Of a stretch of 64,000 nucleotides of DNA, positions 35,681 to 43,850 are shown in pieces. The position numbers were made by a program, and so were the translations under genes. The stretch is from Candidatus Tumulicola sp. (GTDB taxonomy: Bacteria; Vulcanimicrobiota; Vulcanimicrobiia; Eremiobacterales; Eremiobacteraceae). The stretch's first letter is position 1. The number at the start of each line of letters is the position of its first letter. The notes under the pieces were generated by a model. The model was not told the DNA's origin. It saw only the letters and a list, made by a program, of their open reading frames with translations, and did no database searches. The stretch covers positions 310,001-374,000 of the forward strand of contig DATNNM010000011.1 in the NCBI GenBank assembly GCA_035601835.1, in the 5' to 3' direction.

Positions 35681-36523
35681 TCAGGCGTCATGGAGGGCGA
35701 GTTTGCTGGACAGCTCACGGTGGGCGTCCACCTGGGCAAGGAGATCGTTTGCTTTCTTCTCAACGGCCGACACGGCGTCGGCGCCGGCCGCGAAGCGCAG
35801 AGGCGGCTGGCCCTGGCTTGCGAGCTGGACCAGCGCGTTGGCGAGCTTTGCGGGGTCGCCTCCCTGCTTGCCATTCATGCTGTTCCAGGCAGCGACGGTC
35901 TGCTTGGTGCGCTCGGCGTAGTCGTTGATCGAGGGCTTGGCGTAGTTCGTCGATTCCGGCGTGAGCAGCTCGGTGCGGAAGAAGCCGGGCTCGACGAGCA
36001 TCGTGTGGATGCCAAAGGGCGCGACCTCGGGGGCCAGCGATTCGATCCAACCCTCCACCCCGAACTTCGAGGCGGCATAAGCGGTGCAGAACTCCTGGCC
36101 CACGATGCCAGCGGTCGAGGAGATCGCCATGACGAGGCCTGAGCGCTGGGCGCGCATGACAGGAAGTACCGCGCGGGTGACGTTCATCGGGCCAAACATG
36201 GTGGTCTCGACCTGTGACCGGAAGTCCGCCGGTGTGATCTCCTCGAAGAACCCGGCGTAGAAGTTGCCCGCGTTGTTGACGAGGACGTCGATCCGGCCGA
36301 ACCGGTCGACGGCGGCGCGCGCGGCGTCCTTGGCGTCGTCGAGGCTGGTGACGTCGAGCTTGACGGCCAGGAGGTCGTCGTGGACTCCGAGCGCGGAGCT
36401 GACCCGCTTGGAGTTGCGTCCGGTGGCGACGACTGCGTGGCCGGCGGCCAGGGCGGCCTTAGCGATGTCGACGCCCATACCGCGGCCTGCTCCAGTAATG
36501 AACCAGATCTGCTTGTTAATCAT
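35681..36523 (-). CDS. Short-chain dehydrogenase/reductase
   Basis: 280 residues. TGAGRGMG (10-17) is the dinucleotide-binding loop, NNAG (about 87-90), the catalytic Ser in AISSTAG, and YAASK supplies Tyr and Lys. GPMNVTRAVLPVMRAQRSG is typical of classical SDRs. Substrate unknown. Codon use and GC are closer to the core genome than those of the neighbouring island genes. It sits just inside repeat copy A, between that repeat and a decayed gene. Confidence 0.9.
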   Translation of the reverse strand: MINKQIWFITGAGRGMGVDIAKAALAAGHAVVATGRNSKRVSSALGVHDDLLAVKLDVTSLDDAKDAARAAVDRFGRIDVLVNNAGNFYAGFFEEITPADFRSQVETTMFGPMNVTRAVLPVMRAQRSGLVMAISSTAGIVGQEFCTAYAASKFGVEGWIESLAPEVAPFGIHTMLVEPGFFRTELLTPESTNYAKPSINDYAERTKQTVAAWNSMNGKQGGDPAKLANALVQLASQGQPPLRFAAGADAVSAVEKKANDLLAQVDAHRELSSKLALHDA

Positions 36524-36564
36524 ACTATCTCACTCTCTTCTATTGGGAACACCCAAATCTGCGG

Positions 36565-36813
36565 TCAGCGTTTCCAGGTCCTTAAAACCTCGATTATAGC
36601 TAACGATGCGACTAATGGGATCAAAATAGATGCTAGAAGTATGGCAATATTCTCGTTAGTAAGGCGACCGCGAGGGTCCTCGGTTACACTCACACTTGGT
36701 TCGGTTGGCAGGTAATAGACGGTTATCGGATCATCCGCTTTGAAAGCCTCACACTTTTCATTCAGGTCTGAGCCTTGGAAGATGCGACCTTGAACATCAA
36801 AGCTAGCTAAGTA
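36565..36813 (-). pseudogene. 5'-truncated DUF3592-like membrane protein
   Basis: A minus-strand frame open for 82 codons with no usable start codon. It reads ADDPITVYYLPTEPSVS, then TEDPRGRLTNENIA, then a membrane helix ILLASILIPLVASLAIIEVL, which is the C-terminal half of a DUF3592-type protein. The reading begins inside dispersed repeat copy D, with TAG at 36814-36816, so the 5' part seems to have been lost at the repeat junction. Confidence 0.6.
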
Positions 36814-36852
36814 CTATCCCCCGTTCCTAAGGGCGGGGTATAGCGGGATGCG
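36807..36852 (+). repeat. Dispersed repeat, partial copy D
   Basis: CTAAGTACTATCCCCCGTTC followed by CTAAGGGCGGGGTATAGCG. It matches the second half of copies A and C (TAAGTACTA, C-run, TTCCTAA, G-run, ATAG) but lacks the 20-mer first half. CCCCGTTC can pair with the downstream G-rich arm using two G-U pairs. It marks the break point of the DUF3592-like remnant. Confidence 0.6.
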
Positions 36853-36886
36853 GCAAAACGGACAAGTTCTGACGCCAGTCCGTTGG

Positions 36887-36895
36887 AACGTCCGG
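36887..36895 (+). repeat. AACGTCCGG motif, first copy, with hairpin
   Basis: First of about 14 same-strand AACGTCCG motifs. It follows an ACGGAC...GTCCGT stem (36867-36885 region) and lies directly after the stop codon of the minus-strand lipoprotein gene. A further copy at 37436-37444 lies inside that gene. Confidence 0.65.
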
Positions 36896-36900
36896 TGCGG

Positions 36901-37926
36901 CTAAGGAGGTGGGCTAGGTCCGCCTTCAAAGGCGGGAGCGAATGACAAGCCCCTCTTACCAATGAACACGGCTCGTCCGTCTTCGCCAAAGTCATACCCA
37001 AGTTGAAAACTCGGACGCTTACCATTCCGCAAGAGTCCTACGCCTGAGGGTTGTGCGGGAAGGGTCAGCTGAAAGAGTCTTCCCCCAGCATCCCACGCGG
37101 AAAGTACCGCTCGGCCGCCGTCCAACTTCAGCCTCAAGTGTCGTATCGAGCCGCTCGAAGCGTACAGGTCGATCGGTCTCTCGTGATGGTACCAGTCAAA
37201 ACTTGCGCCGACGGAGGCGCTTGGGTCACACGAAGGCATGTCGATCTCGAGCGGACCGGGCGGGAGCCACACGAGGGTCCCGAAACCGTCCAGCGTTCGC
37301 ACGGGGAAGCTCCCAGTCGCACGCGTGAGTTCGAACACGTGTCTTCTCACCGCGCCAAGGCACGTGGCGCTTACTGGTTGTCCAGTTGGAGTTGCAGGCG
37401 GCAGTCCAAATGGCGTGGGAGTCGGCGCCGCGGTGAACGTCCGGTCCCCCGGCGACTTCGTCGATTCGGCAACTTTGACGCCCTCACTATCGAAAATCTT
37501 GACCATAGTGAACGCCGGCACGCACTTCGTGTGATGCTCGCGATAGATTCGAAACCAAACGGCGCCGATTTGATTCGCGAATTGTTGGCCGCCGTGGTCG
37601 TAAGCGCGATCCCACTCCTGCCGGTTGACGCGCACGATCAGAATATTGCTGACGTGACCGCCGGGGTACTTGTACTCGTAAAGATCCAGAAAGTCCCAGC
37701 CATCAAACACGCTTGGCACGATCGGGTAAAAAGGAGCGTATGCACGCTGCGCATCAGACAGCTCAACCTGGAGGACTGCTTGAGAGTCATATGTCGAGTT
37801 GCAGAGCGGCGCATCAGCTCGCGTAGGGCTGGTTCCCACTTGGGAGGGCGCGAATCGCGACGCGCATCCCATGGACGAACATGTAATCGCGACCAAGGCG
37901 GCAGCAGTTAGGTTTCTTAGCGACAC
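36901..37926 (-). CDS. Putative lipoprotein, unknown function
   Basis: About 341 residues from a GTG at 37926 (SLRNLTAAALVAITCSSMGCAS), where SSMGC looks like a lipobox with the lipidated Cys about 19 residues in. Longer reading upstream passes through the motif array and lacks similarity. Mature features include FDGWDFLDLYEYKYPGG, a Pro/Thr-rich linker (APTPTPFGLPPATPTGQ) and FQLGYDFGEDGRAVFIGKRG. No family recognised. Flanked on both sides by AACGTCCGG motifs. Confidence 0.55.
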   Translation of the reverse strand: MSLRNLTAAALVAITCSSMGCASRFAPSQVGTSPTRADAPLCNSTYDSQAVLQVELSDAQRAYAPFYPIVPSVFDGWDFLDLYEYKYPGGHVSNILIVRVNRQEWDRAYDHGGQQFANQIGAVWFRIYREHHTKCVPAFTMVKIFDSEGVKVAESTKSPGDRTFTAAPTPTPFGLPPATPTGQPVSATCLGAVRRHVFELTRATGSFPVRTLDGFGTLVWLPPGPLEIDMPSCDPSASVGASFDWYHHERPIDLYASSGSIRHLRLKLDGGRAVLSAWDAGGRLFQLTLPAQPSGVGLLRNGKRPSFQLGYDFGEDGRAVFIGKRGLSFAPAFEGGPSPPP

Positions 37927-37946
37927 GCTAGGTCGGACCACAGCCA

Positions 37947-38692
37947 AACGTCCGGTTCTGGCGCAATGCGCCTGTGGAGTATGCCTTTGCAGTCCCCGGC
38001 AGCCGCGGAACGTCCGCGGCATCGAGTTCCTAGCCGATCCGACGGTTGCCCCAATAACCATTGCAAACGTCCGAAGTATGCCAGGAATTCACTCTGCGGT
38101 CTATCTACCGGCCATTGTCCGTTGTAGCGGAGCCGCGTAGTTAGACGGTGGAACGTCCGGTCCAAGGTGGTTATCTTTTCCGCCGCTGTGGAGGCATCAA
38201 CTTGGGTGGGTACTGGCATGAACGTCGGGTCAACGCTTCTTCATTTGAAAGCTGGACAACCACATTGAACCTGCTGGTTGAAAACTCCGGCAGGTGTCTC
38301 CTTATCTTTGTCCACGAGCTTAATGCACTTGGTTGAGGCGTTTTCGTGCCACGGCTTCCGCTCGTGACCACGGTCGGAGCAAATCTCTTTCGTCATTGAA
38401 TGGATACCTCTCCGCTTCAGACTTCGGCCCGTGCGAGAAAACGCCTCGATTGACCGGCAAACGTCCGGTGACATGGTGACCATGTGGATCTCCACCGCGC
38501 GACGTGTCGTGGTAAACGTCCGGCGTAAGCGGTGATTGGCCGCGGTCTGTTGGCTATCTACGGTTGTCTTGCCGGCTGCTACGGTGCGTTGTTCGCGGTA
38601 CGTGGCAGCCGTGCGAACGTCCGGTTAATGCAAGGTGCGACGCGTGGTGCAACCAAGTTGCACCACGGTTCCAAAGCCTGGGAAACGTCCGT
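37947..38692 (+). repeat. Array of nine AACGTCCG motifs and hairpins
   Basis: This stretch of about 790 bases has no convincing gene. AACGTCCG or a one-base variant occurs at 37947, 38009, 38066, 38152, 38221, 38460, 38515, 38616 and 38684, all on the plus strand, spaced 52-102 bases except for one gap of 239. Several intervals contain inverted repeats: GGCGCAATGCGCC near 37961, CCGCGGAACGTCCGCGG at 38004, ACATGGTGACCATGT near 38471, and an 11-bp stem CGTGGTGCAAC...GTTGCACCACG near 38643. Function unknown. The spacing is too irregular for CRISPR. Confidence 0.7.
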
Positions 38693-38714
38693 TGGCCCTA
38701 CGCAAGCACGGAGG

Positions 38715-38903
38715 TTATTCAAGAACCTCCCAATCCTCGGGCCTGGCTTTGAATTCAAGAAACGCCTGGTTGAGGGCTAACTCGAGCGAGTCGTGATATG
38801 TGTCGTTCTGCCGTTCTCCGCGCGAATCGTAGTAAAGAAGATAGTACCCTGTGTCGTCGTCATATTTCATGATGGCTAGAGATGTCGGCGGCGGCAGCAA
38901 CAC
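38715..38903 (-). CDS. Small conserved-type protein (about 62-75 aa)
   Basis: From a GTG at 38903 it reads VLLPPPTSLAIMKYDDDTGY, then a strand YLLYYDSRGE, then TYHDSLELALNQAFLEF and ARPEDWEVLE, a compact alpha/beta pattern seen in small immunity-like or regulatory proteins. Homology-like reading starts earlier (HYRGLPPSLGEGDR, to about 38945) but no ATG, GTG or TTG is found there, so the true start is uncertain. It lies between two blocks of AACGTCCG motifs. Confidence 0.5.
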   Translation of the reverse strand: MLLPPPTSLAIMKYDDDTGYYLLYYDSRGERQNDTYHDSLELALNQAFLEFKARPEDWEVLE

Positions 38904-39051
38904 TCGATCACCCTCGCCAAGCGAGGGTGGGAGGCCACGGTAATGTCTAACGATTCCCGTTGGCCGATGCCTTGGCCCGAGTACAACTCGACGCAATATT
39001 CGTTCTTCGCTACTCAAGGCTATTCGAGCGCCTTGCTGACGCCAGGTCGGC

Positions 39052-39159
39052 AACGTCCGGTCGCTGCGGCAGCCGCAAACGTCCGCAGTGTGGCGGCCAT
39101 CTGGCCAGCCTCCGTCTCCAGTCAGCGCCCGGCCATCGTGTCGCCACCAATACGTCCGG
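39052..39159 (+). repeat. Second block of AACGTCCG motifs
   Basis: Motifs at 39052 and 39078 plus a TACGTCCGG variant at 39151, with GC-rich inverted repeats between (GCTGCGGCAGC, GGCGGCCATCTGGCC). The block fills the 320 bases between the small gene at 38715 and the permease gene ending at 39226. A 176-residue minus-strand open frame through it is probably spurious in its first hundred codons. Confidence 0.6.
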
Positions 39160-39225
39160 ATCCAGCGCTTAAATGGGTCATAACACCTGTGGTCGGCCAC
39201 CTTCTCAGCGTGCGGCGCAGACCGC

Positions 39226-40002
39226 CTAGATAGGCGCTGCCTCATTAGTCGGCTCGACGAATCGGAGCAATCGCCGCCTCATGATCTCAATCGTGAGTAT
39301 CGCGCCGAATAGGCAGACGGCGGGGAACACGACAGACCACCAAGCAAGCATAACGTTCTCCGGCCAGTCTGCCAGCATCGCACCCCACGTGGGCGTCGGC
39401 GGCTGCACACCCCAGCCGAAGAAGTCGATCGTCGCGAAGAGCACGATGATGCGAGTTAAGTCCCGCGCAGCGTGGTCGGAGACAGCGTGGACAACATCAC
39501 GCAGGTTGCCGATAGCTATGGGGCGCAGGATCTGGGGCGAGAGAAGTATTGCGATGATCGCAGCGATGAAGATCGCCTTCAACGTAGCATGATCGGGAGG
39601 CGTAGCGAGAATCACTATGAGCATGAGAAACGGCCACGCCGGAAAGCATGAGAGAGCGTCAGCTACCCGAAGAATAGTGAACTTCAAAACCGCTCCGCCG
39701 TAACGTGAGAGGATGCCGAAACCGGCGCCAAACGCGATCTCGAAGAATACCGTGATGAGACTGAGTCCGAGACTTATTTCTCCCCCGCGACCTAATCGAG
39801 CCAGGACATCCCGACCGACCTCATCCGTGCCGAGCACGTGACCAAAGCATGCCTTGGCATCCAAAAAGCATGGCGGCAGCGGCGTTCCAGTCCAGTGCGG
39901 ATCAATGTCGTTTGGGTTAAATTGCATCTGCGCGAGGACCAGAAGCGCGAAAAATAATGCAGCTATCGCCAACGCCGTGACTACCGCAATCCACCTAGGC
40001 AT
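39226..40002 (-). CDS. DppC/OppC-like peptide ABC transporter permease
   Basis: 258 residues with an N-terminal helix, a periplasmic loop with GTDEVGRDVLARLGRGG (the hallmark of the DppC/OppC family, about 60-76) and five further helices. DFFGWGVQPPTPTWGAML matches the conserved cytoplasmic EAA-side motif. It imports peptides or nickel in complexes with a DppB-like partner, present upstream with eight bases of overlap. No ATPase or binding protein gene is near, so the transporter is incomplete here. Confidence 0.85.
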   Translation of the reverse strand: MPRWIAVVTALAIAALFFALLVLAQMQFNPNDIDPHWTGTPLPPCFLDAKACFGHVLGTDEVGRDVLARLGRGGEISLGLSLITVFFEIAFGAGFGILSRYGGAVLKFTILRVADALSCFPAWPFLMLIVILATPPDHATLKAIFIAAIIAILLSPQILRPIAIGNLRDVVHAVSDHAARDLTRIIVLFATIDFFGWGVQPPTPTWGAMLADWPENVMLAWWSVVFPAVCLFGAILTIEIMRRRLLRFVEPTNEAAPI

Positions 40003-40771
40003 GGCTGTCCGTTGCTGCCGTAGTATGTCGTGTGAGCGTCTCGGCCAAGAAGCGCGTCACAAGAACTGACAACGCCATGAACAACAATAACCCCGCGGCC
40101 TCTGAACCGGCGGGTGTCGAAAGTGAATGCCAGAATAGTCTGCCCTCCCCTGGCCGTCCGAGGACGATTTCTGTGATTATCGTTGCGGTTAGCAAATCGG
40201 GAAGATTTCTGGCGAACTGCTGGGCAAGCCCACCAAGAATTGAGGAGGCAGCTGCTCGGAGGTTCGGCCCTAGCGTAAGCCGTTTGTCGAAGTGCTCCAG
40301 GATGAGCGGAAACTGAAACATTGCGAGGACACCGACCGGCGCGAGCAAGCCCGAGAGGCTGTCCGCAAAGCCGGGGCGGGTCATCCCTGCAATTGGATGC
40401 ATACCGGAGAAGGCAAACGCGAGTCCCACGACGATGGCAAGCAAAAAGAACGGAATGCATTGCAATCCCACTGCGATGCTCGTGATCAACGGCTTCACCG
40501 CTCGAGCGGGCGGAAGAGCGGACAAGAGCCCCGCGATCGATGCAACCACGAAAGAAATGGCAATAAGCTCGATCGTCCGAGGCAGGTACCGGAAAAAGTC
40601 GGCGATGACTTCCCCGCTGAACATCAGGGGAAACGAAGCGAGGTGCGTGGTGCTGAAAAGGACCGCCAACATGATCAAAGCGATTGCAACTGCCGTCGCA
40701 GCCAGCCTCACAAATGCAGCGCGGCTGCCTTTCATGACGTCGAGCAGCACCTCGATATTGATGATCCCCAT
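39995..40771 (-). CDS. DppB/OppB-like peptide ABC transporter permease
   Basis: 258 residues, somewhat short for DppB (usually about 310-340). The permease core is clear: IELIAISFVVASIAGLLSAL, LLAPVGVLAMFQFPLILEHF and the EAA-like RAAASSILGGLAQQFARNLPDLLTATIITEIVLGRPG. Pairs with the DppC-like gene. The cognate ATPases and solute receptor are missing from the window. An AACGTCCGG motif and a CGGCCGT...ACGGCCG hairpin lie 60-110 bases upstream. Confidence 0.8.
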   Translation of the reverse strand: MGIINIEVLLDVMKGSRAAFVRLAATAVAIALIMLAVLFSTTHLASFPLMFSGEVIADFFRYLPRTIELIAISFVVASIAGLLSALPPARAVKPLITSIAVGLQCIPFFLLAIVVGLAFAFSGMHPIAGMTRPGFADSLSGLLAPVGVLAMFQFPLILEHFDKRLTLGPNLRAAASSILGGLAQQFARNLPDLLTATIITEIVLGRPGEGRLFWHSLSTPAGSEAAGLLLFMALSVLVTRFLAETLTRHTTAATDSHA

Positions 40772-40830
40772 AAAATACTGGCTTCGACGTAGCCGTGCTG
40801 TGCCCTAGCGAGGCAACCGCCGCCGTGCCA

Positions 40831-40839
40831 AACGTCCGG
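40831..40839 (+). repeat. AACGTCCGG motif, last copy, with hairpin
   Basis: Last copy of the motif, followed by CGGCCGTGGGATTACGGCCG (7-6-7 stem) about 18 bases on. It lies upstream of the DppB-like gene start. No further copies are found toward the right. Confidence 0.65.
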
Positions 40840-40926
40840 TCTTTGGTGTGCGACGCGGCCGTGGGATTACGGCCGAGGCAGACTTTCAGCCAGGTACAAG
40901 GGAGCGCAATCCCTTATCGATTCTTC

Positions 40927-41235
40927 TTAGCGCTTCATTGGCAAAGACAGCCACTCAAAGCAAAGGAACAAGATTCCAACGGCCATCATGGTTGCCCCAT
41001 ACACTCGCCCTCTTGAGGGGGAGCGTAGGTATTCTCTCAGGACTCCGATCTTTTGAAAAACCGGGCTGTTTTCGTACATGCGCGTAGTGTATTCATTGAA
41101 GGGCTTCGGGTTTATGAGGAGCCAGGTGCCGAACACGATTAGAGCAATGCCTGAAACGGTGAAAATGTAGTCGTAAGTATCCAGCACCGGCAGCGCGCTC
41201 AAATACACAATCCTCGGATGAACGAGACTCCTCAC
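40927..41235 (-). CDS. Two-helix membrane protein, unknown
   Basis: 102 residues. Membrane helices at about 22-44 (YIFTVSGIALIVFGTWLLI) and 79-97 (YGATMMAVGILFLCFEWLSL) flank a polar segment with NEYTTRMYENSPVFQKIGV. No family recognised. Start ATG overlaps the stop of the upstream gene (ATGA at 41232-41235), so it is translated together with the Mrr-like remnant gene. Confidence 0.6.
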   Translation of the reverse strand: MRSLVHPRIVYLSALPVLDTYDYIFTVSGIALIVFGTWLLINPKPFNEYTTRMYENSPVFQKIGVLREYLRSPSRGRVYGATMMAVGILFLCFEWLSLPMKR

Positions 41236-41552
41236 TCGTGCCGAGACGGCTCCCCTTCCGGGCGTTCGTTCAGTCTCTGCACCGGGTCAACGCCCTCTTC
41301 CGTCGCGCTATCGTCAACAGGATCGGTCCAATTATCTGGAAATTCTATTCTTGCATCGACTCCCCTGTGCTCTTTCAACAAATAGAGCAACTCACTACCG
41401 GTTATTGCCTGAAGCGGTTTGTTGTCGGCAAACGTATATGTAGCCTTCCCGTAACCACTGGTCGTCACTAGTAACTCGAACGCGCACGACGAGGCGCAGG
41501 GCGAAACCGAGCGGCGGAGCGTTGCGCCGTCAAGAATCGATATTATCGGCAA
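41232..41552 (-). CDS. C-terminal remnant resembling Mrr-type restriction endonucleases
   Basis: 106 residues with SCAFELLVTTSGYGKATYTF followed by ADNKPLQAITGSELLYLLKEH. This matches the last strands of Mrr-like nucleases (vTtsgfg..a..fA...pi.LI.G..Ll.LL). The catalytic D-ExK part is absent, so the gene is probably 5'-truncated or only the tail survives. An acidic tail (DPVDDSATEEGVDPVQ) follows. The 5' part is antisense to another gene remnant on the plus strand. Confidence 0.45.
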   Translation of the reverse strand: MPIISILDGATLRRSVSPCASSCAFELLVTTSGYGKATYTFADNKPLQAITGSELLYLLKEHRGVDARIEFPDNWTDPVDDSATEEGVDPVQRLNERPEGEPSRHE

Positions 41553-41634
41553 GGAGACGATTCGGTATTCGCGCCAGGATCATTTTGTCGGGTACGAACC
41601 GGCGCAGTTCTCCTCAGCCGGATCGGCCGAGTTA

Positions 41635-41964
41635 TTGCGATCGGTTGTCCGACGCTTTGGGATCGGCGCTGTTGCGAGAGCGGTTGGAAAGTCGGATTAC
41701 ACCATTCGAAGAATTGTGAACGGGGATCAAGCCCTCCCGGGTGCATTGTCTGACCGAGTACGCCGGTTTATTGAAGAATGCGACCTACAATCCAGCGAGG
41801 ACCTCGTTCTTGCTATGAGCGCTCGAGAACAGGCATGCAAAGAGGGGCTTCGCAAGTTTGCGGAGCGAATAGGCACGCATGCTGGGCGTTTGACGGAAGT
41901 GTTATGTGGCAAACGTGCTCTAAACGCTCGGCTTCGAAGACTGCTTCGGAGTCTGCGGCAGTGA
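41635..41964 (+). CDS. Helix-turn-helix protein, probably 5'-truncated
   Basis: 109 residues from TTG 41635: RFGIGAVARAVGKSDYTIRR with IVNGDQALPG is a clear XRE-like HTH, followed by a basic tail. The same frame is open back to 41455 and reads protein-like there (GKETIRYSRQDHFVGYEPAQ) but has no ATG, GTG or TTG, so the N-terminal part of a larger DNA-binding protein seems lost. It ends two bases before the next gene, suggesting one transcript with it. Confidence 0.5.
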   Translation: MRSVVRRFGIGAVARAVGKSDYTIRRIVNGDQALPGALSDRVRRFIEECDLQSSEDLVLAMSAREQACKEGLRKFAERIGTHAGRLTEVLCGKRALNARLRRLLRSLRQ

Positions 41965-41965
41965 A

Positions 41966-43780
41966 ATGAATAAGCCAGGTAATCAAATCGCACCGCAATC
42001 CGACACCCGCGTGAGTTCGCTGATTGATACCACGCCGATTACGGAGGAAACGAGAATCCCATTTAGGCTCGGAGAACTCAAACAGTTAGCCTCAAATACC
42101 CAAGATCAGGCTCTAGATAGTGTCGTACGTTGCGAAGGTAACGTGTTCCTGATATTTGACGATCAGGCAAGCATTGACCGCCTATCTGGTGTGATTCCCG
42201 AAACGTTGTTTCAAAGCGATATCCAGTACCTCCGGTTGCGTGCAGCCGAGACCCCGAATCCTCGAGCCAAAGCGAGGTACCTGCACGCTGTTGCCGCCCT
42301 GACGAGGCGGGAAGATGACGGCCGCGTTGCGGCCGAAGCATACCTAGATGCTATTCATCACTACAGACAACAAGAACCGCGCGATAATTTCGACGCATTC
42401 CACGCACTTCAGCGCATGTTCCCCGTGGCAATGGTCATGGCTCGAAGACACGGCGTGTTCGACAGATTCAAGGAGGAAGCGCTTACCTTTTTGCTCGACG
42501 GCCCTGAGTGGTTTGTCCGCGTCAAGTCTCAATTGCTCGAACTCGCAGTTGAGGATTCGCGCCGATTCATGCGAGAGGATATGATTCGCCTCCGCGGCTT
42601 CTCGCTCGATTTGCCATTGCAGCTACGGGGAGGCTACCATGAGGAGATTATGGAGGCCGCACGTATAGGCCGGCGGCTGGCTGATCGCATTCAGGAATCT
42701 CATGTCCCCTGGCTCGAGGCCGAAGCGGCCGCGCTCGAAGATCGACTCGAACTTGGGGCGCATCCTATGCTTGTAGAAATTGTTGGCACGCGGCTCATGC
42801 GTCTTTACCAACTACTAAGAAATGACGCACAACGTCAGATTACTATCAAACGTATGCGCGAGGCGCGATCCAAGATTGGATATACGGTGTTCTCCGGGCA
42901 GCCCGATGATTGGCCGGAGCAAGTGCTCACGATGCAAGGTTTGGCTCGTACGATGGTGCGCGACAAGGGCGGAATCGGCGTGCTCCACTGGCTAGCGGCG
43001 GACCCTGAGCTAATCCCGCGAGTCTCGGCCGTACGAGACCTGGTGGCGGACATGGAATCTCGAGGCATCGGCACCTTTAGGAAGCTCGCTACGCAAATCG
43101 ACTCAGTTGGCGAGCGCATCGTTAGTCATGGTGAGTCGGGGGCTCAAGGTTCGGACCCTGCATTAGCTGAGACCTATGATATTGCTTGGATGTTTGACTC
43201 AGTCCTAAAATTCTCTGTCTTCATCGAGGAGCTCGTGCCAAATGGCGACATCGACCTCAATCACTTGGAGCGCTTCCTAACCGAATCGTGGATCGGTCGC
43301 GAGGAGAACATCTCCTATGGCGGGGATGCAACAATGCCGAACGATCTTGTGCGGCTGCTGATGGCCGGGTTGAGGCTCTACTTCTTGATTAAGACCGATA
43401 AGGTCCACCGTGACTCGTTGATTCCCACTCTTGACACTTTAACTTTGCGCGTTGAGGCGATGCTTCGTAAACTCGCCCGTTTGCTGGATGTTCCGGACAC
43501 TCGTCCTGCAGATGATCGGCACGGGCGGGCGATCGCAAATGTGGCGGGACTCGAACTGCTCGACCATCCGAAGATACAAGCGCTATGCGGCGAAGATCTG
43601 ATAGCGTTCGCAAAGCACACGCTCGACCGCAAACCGGAGGGCCTGCGAGACAAAGTAGGTCACGCGATCTTACACGCCGTTCAGTACAGAGACCTAGACC
43701 TCGATGCAGTGGTACTTCTAATTCTTCGATTGGCCGGACTAAGTCTTCCTATAACGACAGAGCAAGCGACAGAGAACTAG
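41966..43780 (+). CDS. Large helical protein with C-terminal Rx4H motif (DUF4209-like)
   Basis: 604 residues, almost all helical, no membrane segment. N-terminal part includes YLRLRAAETPNPRAKARYLH and a TPR-like helical array. The C-terminal 60 residues (KIQALCGEDLIAFAKHTLDR, GLRDKVGHAILHA) resemble DUF4209 and carry R561-x4-H566, the signature of HEPN ribonucleases. A nuclease or RNA-binding role is inferred from that motif only. It begins a group of five small genes within the accessory island. Confidence 0.55.
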   Translation: MNKPGNQIAPQSDTRVSSLIDTTPITEETRIPFRLGELKQLASNTQDQALDSVVRCEGNVFLIFDDQASIDRLSGVIPETLFQSDIQYLRLRAAETPNPRAKARYLHAVAALTRREDDGRVAAEAYLDAIHHYRQQEPRDNFDAFHALQRMFPVAMVMARRHGVFDRFKEEALTFLLDGPEWFVRVKSQLLELAVEDSRRFMREDMIRLRGFSLDLPLQLRGGYHEEIMEAARIGRRLADRIQESHVPWLEAEAAALEDRLELGAHPMLVEIVGTRLMRLYQLLRNDAQRQITIKRMREARSKIGYTVFSGQPDDWPEQVLTMQGLARTMVRDKGGIGVLHWLAADPELIPRVSAVRDLVADMESRGIGTFRKLATQIDSVGERIVSHGESGAQGSDPALAETYDIAWMFDSVLKFSVFIEELVPNGDIDLNHLERFLTESWIGREENISYGGDATMPNDLVRLLMAGLRLYFLIKTDKVHRDSLIPTLDTLTLRVEAMLRKLARLLDVPDTRPADDRHGRAIANVAGLELLDHPKIQALCGEDLIAFAKHTLDRKPEGLRDKVGHAILHAVQYRDLDLDAVVLLILRLAGLSLPITTEQATEN

Positions 43781-43850
43781 GGTCGCATGTTCCACCCGAT
43801 TTTATTGCGCTAGTGAGTCTCCTCAACGATTGGTCGAGGTTCGAACCAAA

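Noticed and set aside
37947..38692. CRISPR array
   Set aside because: The shared unit is only about 9 bases, spacing varies from 52 to 239 bases, and no cas genes are present.
38904..39245. N-terminal hundred codons of a 176-residue minus-strand frame
   Set aside because: Runs through the hairpin/motif block and is Arg-rich without a recognisable pattern. Only the C-terminal part looks like a protein.
36887..40839. Integron attC array
   Set aside because: The motifs do not fit RYYYAAC/GTTRRRY boxes consistently, many are too close together to hold genes, and no integrase is in the window. Kept only as an analogy.
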